Source of the DNA: Isoptericola sp. BMS4
Lineage (GTDB): Bacteria; Actinomycetota; Actinomycetes; Actinomycetales; Cellulomonadaceae
Direction of reading: 5' to 3'
Length of the DNA stretch: 64,000 nt
NCBI RefSeq assembly: GCF_011634835.1
Contig: NZ_SIRP01000001.1
Coordinates: 3,365,766 to 3,429,765 of the forward strand
Shown: in pieces, positions 58,256-64,000 of the stretch
Position numbering within the stretch: position 1 is the first letter of the stretch
Layout of the letters: every line of letters begins with the position of its first letter
Made by a program: the position numbers and the translations under genes
Notes under the pieces: model-generated
What the model saw: the letters and a program-made list of their open reading frames with translations, nothing else
Told to the model about the DNA's origin: nothing
Database searches by the model: none

Positions 58256-58298
58256 CCCCTCCACCGCCCCCGCTGCCCCACCGACCCGAGGACATCCC

Positions 58299-60350
58299 AT
58301 GCCTGCCCCGTACGCCCCCGCCCGCCTGCTGTTCGGCGGCGACTACAACCCTGAGCAGTGGCCGCGCGAGGTGTGGGCCGAGGACGTGGAGCTGATGCGA
58401 CGTGCCCACGTCGACACGGTCACCATCGGTGTCTTCTCGTGGGCCCTGCTCGAACCGCGCGAGGGCGAGTTCGATCCCGGCTGGCTCGACGACGTGGTCG
58501 CGATGCTCGACGACGCGGGCATCGGCTTCTTCCTGGCCACCCCGACCGCGTCTCCCCCACCGTGGTTCACCCGCGCCCACCCCGACGCCATGCCGGTCCG
58601 CGCCGACGGGACCCGGTTGACGCACGGCTCGCGCGACACCTACGCGATCAGCGCACCCGCCTACCGGGAGGCCGCGCGCCGGGTCGCGCGCTACCTCGCC
58701 GACCGCTACGGCGCCCATCCGCGGCTGCGGGGATGGCACGTGCACAACGAGTACGGGACGATCGACCACGGCCCGCACGCCGAGGCCGCGTTCCGTCGGT
58801 GGCTGCGCGCCCGCTACGAGACCCTCGCCACGCTCAACGACGCGTGGACCACATCGTTCTGGTCGCAGCACTACGCCGACTGGGACGAGGTCGTCCCGCC
58901 GCGGACCACCCAGTACCTCACGAACCCCGCCCACGGCGTCGACTTCGCCCGCTTCTGCTCCGACGAGATGCTCGCGGCGTTCGCCGAGCAGAAGGCCGAG
59001 ATCCGCGCCGCGGGGTCCACGGCGCCGGTCACGACCAACTTCATGCTGCCCACCTGGAACCACCTCGAGCAGTGGTCCTGGAGCGACCGGCTCGACGTCG
59101 TCTCCGTGGACCACTACCTCGACACCACCGGGCCCGACGGCGAGGCGCACGTGGCCTACGCCTCGGACCTCACCCGGTCGTGGGCCGGAGGGCCGTGGCT
59201 GCTCATGGAGCAGAGCGCGAGCGGCATCCGCGTGGGACAGCGGCACTTCGCCAAGGCCTCGGACCGGATGATCCGCCACTCGCTCGGCTACGTGGCCCGC
59301 GGCTCGCAGGGGGCGCTGTTCTTCCAGTGGCGGGCGTCCGCCGGAGGGTCGGAGACCTGGCACAGCGGCATGGTGCCGCACGCCGGGCCCGACACCGAGC
59401 AGTTCGACGGCATCGTCGCGCTGGGCGAGCTGCTCGACAGGATCGACGAGGTGGCCCGGCCTCCGGCCGCCGGACCGGTCGTCGAGGCCGAGGTCGCCGT
59501 CCTGTGGGACGCGAACGGCTGGTGGGTGCTGCAGACTCCCCACCTGCCCCACGACGGGCTCGACTACGCGACCGAGGTCCGGGCGACGCACCGCGCGCTG
59601 TGGCGGGCGGGCGTCCCGGTGGACTTCGTCCGCCCCGGCGCCGACGCCGGCCGTTACCGCCTGCTCTTCGTCCCCAGCCTCATGGCGGTCGACGACGCCA
59701 CGGTGTCGTGGCTCACCGCCTACGTCCGCGCCGGCGGCCACCTCGTGGTGGGCCGGTTCACCGGGGTCGCCGACGAGCACCAGCGCGTGGTCACGGGCGG
59801 GTACCCGGGCCGCCTGCGCGACCTGCTCGGCATCCGGGTGACGGAGATCCTGCCCCTGGCCCAGGACGAGTCGCTCGCCCTCAGCGACGGCTCCGACGCC
59901 GACCAGTGGTCCGAGCGGGTGCGGCTGCGCGGCGCGGAGCCGCTCGCCACGTACACAGACGGCGACCTCGCGGGCATGCCCGCCGTGACGCGCCACCGGT
60001 CGGGAGACGGGTCGGCCACCTACGTGTCGACGCGGCTGGCGCAGCACTCGCTCGACCGGTTCGTCGCCGGCCTCCTCGACGCGCACGGCGTGAGGGCCGT
60101 CGTCCCCGAGGCCGTCGGTACCGGCGTCGAGGCGGTCCGTCGCCGCGCGGCGGGAGGGGACTACCTGTTCCTGCTGCACCACGGCGATCGTCCCGTGCGC
60201 GTGACCGGGCCCGGCCACGACCTCGTCACCGACACCCCGACCGACGCCGGTATCGTGCTGCCGACGGGCGGTGTCGCCGTCGTCCGAGAGGGGCCCGGCG
60301 CCACCTGGTCCGTGACGCCCGACCACTCCTCGACCCCGGAGGTCTCGTGA
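58299..60350 (+). CDS. Beta-galactosidase, GH42
   Basis: 683-aa cytoplasmic retaining beta-galactosidase. LLFGGDYNPEQWPREVWAED is the standard GH42 opening. Acid/base Glu151 is in WHVHNEYGT and nucleophile Glu304 in PWLLMEQSASG. A Rossmann-like trimerisation domain (about residues 390-590, FVPSLMAVDDATVSWLTAYV) and a C-terminal beta domain follow. No signal peptide. ATG 58299. Its stop overlaps the sulfatase start (GTGA), tying galactoside hydrolysis to desulfation. Confidence 0.95.
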   Translation: MPAPYAPARLLFGGDYNPEQWPREVWAEDVELMRRAHVDTVTIGVFSWALLEPREGEFDPGWLDDVVAMLDDAGIGFFLATPTASPPPWFTRAHPDAMPVRADGTRLTHGSRDTYAISAPAYREAARRVARYLADRYGAHPRLRGWHVHNEYGTIDHGPHAEAAFRRWLRARYETLATLNDAWTTSFWSQHYADWDEVVPPRTTQYLTNPAHGVDFARFCSDEMLAAFAEQKAEIRAAGSTAPVTTNFMLPTWNHLEQWSWSDRLDVVSVDHYLDTTGPDGEAHVAYASDLTRSWAGGPWLLMEQSASGIRVGQRHFAKASDRMIRHSLGYVARGSQGALFFQWRASAGGSETWHSGMVPHAGPDTEQFDGIVALGELLDRIDEVARPPAAGPVVEAEVAVLWDANGWWVLQTPHLPHDGLDYATEVRATHRALWRAGVPVDFVRPGADAGRYRLLFVPSLMAVDDATVSWLTAYVRAGGHLVVGRFTGVADEHQRVVTGGYPGRLRDLLGIRVTEILPLAQDESLALSDGSDADQWSERVRLRGAEPLATYTDGDLAGMPAVTRHRSGDGSATYVSTRLAQHSLDRFVAGLLDAHGVRAVVPEAVGTGVEAVRRRAAGGDYLFLLHHGDRPVRVTGPGHDLVTDTPTDAGIVLPTGGVAVVREGPGATWSVTPDHSSTPEVS

Positions 60351-61795
60351 CCACGCCCCGCCCGAACGTCCTGCTCGTGCTGTCCGACGACCACGGGTAC
60401 GCCGACCGCGGCGCGCTCGGCCACGACCCCGCCGTCCGGACGCCGGCGCTCGACCGGCTCGCGGCGGAGGGCGTCTCGTGCACCGATGCGTACGTGGCCG
60501 CCCCGATCTGCAACCCCTCGCGCAACGCCCTCATCTCCGGCGCGTACCCGGCCCGCTGGGGCTCGACCTGGTTCGGCGACACCCGCTTCGACGAGGACCG
60601 CACGACGCTCGCCGAGCGCTTCCGCGACCTCGGGTACACCACCGGGTACTTCGGCAAGGTGCACTACGGCCCCGAGGAGCCCGGGGACCGTGCCTGTCCA
60701 CCGGAGCACGGCTTCGACGAGTCCTACTACGGGCTGGCCGGCCGCCAGCAGGGCCGCCTGCACTACACGACGCACACCCGCCGGGCCGTGGACGAGTACG
60801 GGCCCGAGGGCAGCTGGCGCATGGCGGTGCAGCCCATGTTCCACAACGGCGAGGAGGTCGAGCTCGAGGGCTTCCTCACGGCCGAGCTGGGACGGCGCGC
60901 CCGCGAGTTCGTCGACGGCGCCGACCGCCCGTTCTTCGCCATGGTGGCCTTCAACGCCGTACACAACTTCTGCTGGCAGCTCCCCGCGGACGAGCTCGAG
61001 CGGCGCGGGCTGCCGACCCACGCCGACTGGGACGAGCCGGGCGGCCAGGCGTACGCCGACTGGTACGACGGCGCGATCTCGCCGCACCTGGAGCACGGCC
61101 GCGAGTACTACCTGGCCCAGCTCGAGCTCATGGACGCCGAGGTCGGGCGGCTCCTCGACCTGCTGGACGCCACCGGGAGGGCCGAGGAAACGATCGTCGT
61201 GTACCTCACGGACAACGGCGGTTCCACCTGCAACTACGGCAGCAACGCGCCGCTGAGCGGCACCAAGTACACGCTCGCCGAGGGCGGCGTCCGGGTCCCG
61301 TTCCTCGTGCGCTGGCCGGGAGGGGGCTGGTCCGGCGGCACGACGCGGGACGGGCTCGTGAGCTCGATGGACCTCTACCCCACGCTCCTGGCGGCCGCCG
61401 GGTACGACGTGTCCGCGCTCACCGACATCGACGGCGTCGACCAGTCCGCGCTCTGGCGGGGCGAGACGGCGGCCGGCCACGAGGCGCTGCACTGGGAGTG
61501 CGGGTACTCCACGGCGGTCCGCGAGGGCGACCTCAAGCTGCGAGTCACCCACGGCGACCACCCCGACGCGGTGGGCGTGCGCACGGTCGAGCACGTCGAC
61601 CCCGGCGACGGGGTGGAGCTGCACGACCTGCGCTCCGACGTCGGCGAGCACGTGGACCTCGCCGCCGAGCGCCCCGACGACGTCCGGCGCCTGTGGGCGA
61701 GGCACGAGGCATGGCTGCACGAGGTGGGCCGTGCGGACCTCGCGGAGCGGCACGGGCGCCGGGTGGCGGAGGTCGTCGCCCCCGGGACGTCCTGA
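60347..61795 (+). CDS. Type I sulfatase (formylglycine-dependent, Cys type)
   Basis: 482-aa arylsulfatase-superfamily enzyme. It starts RPNVLLVLSDDHGYADRGAL with the two metal Asp residues 14-15. The formylglycine site is Cys55-Asn-Pro-Ser-Arg59 in ICNPSRNALISG, matching C-x-P-x-R; YFGKVHYG and VVYLTDNGGSTCNYGSNAPL are further family motifs. No signal peptide, so it should act on imported sulfated sugars. The Cys must be converted by a formylglycine-generating enzyme, which is not in the window. GTG 60347 overlaps the GH42 stop. Phosphonate or phosphodiester hydrolases share the fold, but the motif and context favour a sugar sulfatase. Confidence 0.88.
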   Translation: MTTPRPNVLLVLSDDHGYADRGALGHDPAVRTPALDRLAAEGVSCTDAYVAAPICNPSRNALISGAYPARWGSTWFGDTRFDEDRTTLAERFRDLGYTTGYFGKVHYGPEEPGDRACPPEHGFDESYYGLAGRQQGRLHYTTHTRRAVDEYGPEGSWRMAVQPMFHNGEEVELEGFLTAELGRRAREFVDGADRPFFAMVAFNAVHNFCWQLPADELERRGLPTHADWDEPGGQAYADWYDGAISPHLEHGREYYLAQLELMDAEVGRLLDLLDATGRAEETIVVYLTDNGGSTCNYGSNAPLSGTKYTLAEGGVRVPFLVRWPGGGWSGGTTRDGLVSSMDLYPTLLAAAGYDVSALTDIDGVDQSALWRGETAAGHEALHWECGYSTAVREGDLKLRVTHGDHPDAVGVRTVEHVDPGDGVELHDLRSDVGEHVDLAAERPDDVRRLWARHEAWLHEVGRADLAERHGRRVAEVVAPGTS

Positions 61796-61810
61796 CCAGG
61801 TCCTCGACCG

Positions 61811-61881
61811 GCCGAGCAGGCGGTTGATCACGATATGCGGCCGGTGCGGCCCGTGAGACCGCCATCAACCGCCTGCTCGGC
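61811..61881. repeat. 71-bp nested inverted repeat between convergent sulfatase and nagA
   Basis: Perfect 18-bp arms (GCCGAGCAGGCGGTTGAT at 61811-61828 and its complement at 61864-61881) enclose 35 bases, which contain a second stem GGCCG/CGGCC at 61839-61843 and 61847-61851. It ends five bases before the nagA stop. It may terminate both genes, but the long loop with its own hairpin is unlike an ordinary terminator and more like a dispersed palindromic element. Confidence 0.8.
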
Positions 61882-61886
61882 GAGGG

Positions 61887-63179
61887 TCAGAGCCGCACGT
61901 CGGTCCCGGCGCGCAGCACGCGGCGGACCCGCAGGTCGCCGTCGGTCACGAGCACGTCGGCCCGGCGACCGGCGGCCAGGGCCCCGACGTCCTCGAGGCC
62001 GAGCGCGCGGGCCGGCACCCACGACGCGGAGCGCACCGCGTCCACGAGCGGCACGCCGGCCGCGACGGCCGTCCGCACCACGTCGATCAGGTGCGCGGTC
62101 CCCCCGGCGATCGACCCGCCGTCCGGGTCCTCGGGGTCGGTGAGCCGCGCGACGCCGTCGCGTACCGTGACCGCCATCGGGCCGAGGTCGTACGAGCCGT
62201 CGGCCATGCCCGCCGCCGCCATCGCGTCGGTGACCAGCGCGACGTTCTCCGCGCCCACGGCCTGCATGACCGTGCGCACCGTCGCGGGGTCGAGGTGGAC
62301 GTCGTCGGCGATCAGCTCGACCACGGCGTCGCCCCGCGCGGCGGCGGCCAGGCACGCCGCGACCGGGCCCGGGGCCCGGTGGTGCAGCGGGCTCATGCCG
62401 TTGAACAGGTGCGTCACCGTCGCGCGGCGGTCCGGTCCCCCGTCCTCCGCCACGCCGCGCAGCTGCGCCGCGACCTGCGCCAGCAGGAGCTCCGCCTGGT
62501 CCGTGGTGGCCTCGGTGTGCCCGAGCGACGGGACGACCCCGGCCTCGACGAGCGCCTCCGCCGCCCCGCCGGGCCCGGTGACCCCGTCCACCTCGGGAGC
62601 GACGGTCATGGTCCGCAGGTGCCCACGGGCCGCGGCCGCCAGGTCGCGCACCAGGCCGGCGTCGCCCGCCACGAGGTCGTCCGGGCTCTGCGCGCCGCGA
62701 CGGGCGTGGGAGAGGAACGGGCCCTCGGCGTGGATGCCGACGATCTCGCCCGCGTCGGCCAGCCCGGCGAGCAGCTCGGCGCGCGCGAGCAGCGTGTCCC
62801 GGTCCGCGGTCACGAGCGAGGCCAGCAGCGAGGTCGTGCCGTGGCGACGGTGCTCGCGCACCGCGACCATCGCCTCGTCCGCGTGCCGCGCGTCGGGGAA
62901 GCCGGCACCGCCGCCACCGTGGTTGTGCACGTCGACCAGGCCCGGGAGCACGGTGGTCCCCGGCTCGGGCACCACGGCGCGGCGCGCGGCCTTGGCCACC
63001 TCGGGCCGCGACGCGGCCGTGGCCGCCTCGGCGGGGCCGACCCACACGATCCGCCCCTCGGCGACGACCACCACGCCGTCCTCCTCGACGGCCTGCGGGG
63101 TGACGACGCGCCCGCGCAGGGCCACGTGCTCGGCGGTGTGGTCGGCCACGGCCTGGGTGGGAGAGCTCATGGAGGCCAT
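61887..63179 (-). CDS. nagA: N-acetylglucosamine-6-phosphate deacetylase
   Basis: 430-aa amidohydrolase that removes acetate from GlcNAc-6-phosphate in amino-sugar catabolism. The metal site opens with LPGLVDVHNHGGGG; GIHAEGPFLSHARRGAQ (metal Glu), SLGHTEAT, VTHLFNGMSPLHHR and LVTDAMAAAGMADG are NagA motifs, the last with the catalytic Asp. ATG 63179 has GAGG nine bases upstream; ATG 63170 is an alternative. No nagB, kinase or importer for amino sugars lies beside it. Confidence 0.93.
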   Translation of the reverse strand: MASMSSPTQAVADHTAEHVALRGRVVTPQAVEEDGVVVVAEGRIVWVGPAEAATAASRPEVAKAARRAVVPEPGTTVLPGLVDVHNHGGGGAGFPDARHADEAMVAVREHRRHGTTSLLASLVTADRDTLLARAELLAGLADAGEIVGIHAEGPFLSHARRGAQSPDDLVAGDAGLVRDLAAAARGHLRTMTVAPEVDGVTGPGGAAEALVEAGVVPSLGHTEATTDQAELLLAQVAAQLRGVAEDGGPDRRATVTHLFNGMSPLHHRAPGPVAACLAAAARGDAVVELIADDVHLDPATVRTVMQAVGAENVALVTDAMAAAGMADGSYDLGPMAVTVRDGVARLTDPEDPDGGSIAGGTAHLIDVVRTAVAAGVPLVDAVRSASWVPARALGLEDVGALAAGRRADVLVTDGDLRVRRVLRAGTDVRL

Positions 63180-63241
63180 GATGCCGCACCTCAGGACGGA
63201 TAAGGAAGAAGTGCTGCCAAATATGTCGCCGGGGCCAGGCG

Positions 63242-63937
63242 TCAGAAGAGCCGCGAGTCCACGTCGTCGACGCCGCGCATCGCGTCGTAGTCCAGGAGCA
63301 GGCAGCCGATCCCCCTGTCGGTCGCCAGCACCCGCGCCTGCGGCTTGATCTCCTGTGCTGCGAACACCCCCCGCACCGGGGCCAGCAGCGGGTCCCGGTT
63401 CAGCAGGTCGAGGTACCGGGTGAGCTGCTCGACGCCGTCGATGTCGCCACGGCGCTTGATCTCCACCGCCACCGAGCCGCCGTCGGCGTCCCGGGCCAGG
63501 ATGTCCACCGGCCCGATCGCCGTCATGTACTCGCGGCGCACCAGCGAGTGCCCCGCACCCAGCAGCTCGATCTGAGCCGCCAGCAGCTCCTGCAGGTGCG
63601 CCTCCACGCCGTCCTTGACCAGGCCCGGGTCGACACCCAGGTCGTGCTCGGAGTCGTGGTGCACCTCGTGCAGCTCGATCTCCAACCGGTCGTCGGACTT
63701 CTGGTGCTGCACCGTCCAGACCTCGGTCACGCCGCGTTCGACGGCCTCCGGCTCCGGCTCGCGCACCGCCGTCGCGCACGGCGGGCTCATCCAGTTCAGC
63801 GGCTTGTACGAGCCCCCGTCGGAATGGAGGAGCACGCTCCCGTCAGCCTTGACGACGACCAGCCGCGTGGCCAGGGGCAGGTGGGCGGTGAGCCGGCCGG
63901 TGTACCGGGCCGAGCAACGGGCGACGACGAGACGCAC
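63242..63937 (-). CDS. nucS: Mismatch-specific endonuclease NucS
   Basis: 231-aa endonuclease that starts MutS/L-independent mismatch repair in actinobacteria by cutting both strands at mismatches. The N-terminal domain begins [20 protein letters not shown]; the C-terminal RecB-like nuclease carries Asp145 (GPVDILARD), Glu159 and Lys161 (VAVEIKRRG) and [15 protein letters not shown]. The last residues DVDSRLF form the beta-clamp-binding tail. GTG 63937. Full length. The 63 bases beyond it to the window end hold no gene that I can support. Confidence 0.96.
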   Translation of the reverse strand: MRLVVARCSARYTGRLTAHLPLATRLVVVKADGSVLLHSDGGSYKPLNWMSPPCATAVREPEPEAVERGVTEVWTVQHQKSDDRLEIELHEVHHDSEHDLGVDPGLVKDGVEAHLQELLAAQIELLGAGHSLVRREYMTAIGPVDILARDADGGSVAVEIKRRGDIDGVEQLTRYLDLLNRDPLLAPVRGVFAAQEIKPQARVLATDRGIGCLLLDYDAMRGVDDVDSRLF

Positions 63938-64000
63938 GGTCCCCCTTCGAGATCGTGATGACAGGACGACGAGCGCGTCACACAGTACTTTCTGTCGTCC

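Overview
The window is chromosomal DNA of a high-GC Gram-positive bacterium, most likely a plant-polymer-degrading Micrococcales actinobacterium (Cellulomonadaceae/Promicromonosporaceae type). The reasons are very high GC with G/C third positions, frequent GTG starts, GTGA/ATGA gene overlaps, a NucS endonuclease, the GlgE alpha-glucan route, a DivIVA-type coiled-coil protein, class Ib NrdHIEF, and sugar ABC importers without their own ATPases. The family placement is inference. I see no rRNA, tRNA, CRISPR array, phage genes or classical transposase.

Layout. 1-2.6 kb: etfB-etfA-thiF (minus), the last cut by the window edge. 2.7-4.6 kb: four membrane proteins (DUF389, YrhK-like, two unknown). 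4.8-17.6 kb (plus): glycogen/trehalose region, glgX, an FAD dehydrogenase, then glgE-treS-mak-glgB. Between the FAD gene and glgE sits a 1.1-kb cassette: a predicted PD-(D/E)XK-like nuclease with an AbiEi-like N-terminus, bracketed by two copies of the same two-stem palindrome. 17.6-21.0 kb (minus): two unknown envelope proteins and a CXXC-less thioredoxin-fold protein. 21.3-22.8 kb: a DivIVA/Scy-like coiled-coil protein. 22.8-27.6 kb: three alpha/beta hydrolases, a small zinc-motif protein, an FKBP lipoprotein and a phosphoribosyltransferase.

27.6-61.8 kb is dominated by three sugar-utilisation loci, each with a binding protein, two permeases and a LacI regulator. Locus 1 (arabinoxylan side chains): two secreted CBM48-CE1-like esterases and a LacI gene, divergent from an importer and a GH51 arabinofuranosidase; methylglyoxal synthase follows. 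Locus 2 (xyloglucan oligosaccharides): LacI, importer, GH31 alpha-xylosidase, GH1 beta-glucosidase and a serine hydrolase. Locus 3 (galactose-containing, possibly sulfated glycan): LacI, importer, aldo/keto reductase, GH42 beta-galactosidase and a Cys-type sulfatase. Loci 2 and 3 carry the same operator palindrome. nrdHIEF, with a candidate NrdR box pair, lies between loci 1 and 2.

61.8-64 kb: an 18-bp inverted repeat around a nested hairpin, nagA and nucS. The genes fit a coherent picture: secreted esterases trim the polymer, importers take up oligosaccharides, cytoplasmic glycosidases release monomers, and carbon can be stored through GlgE/GlgB and recovered through GlgX.
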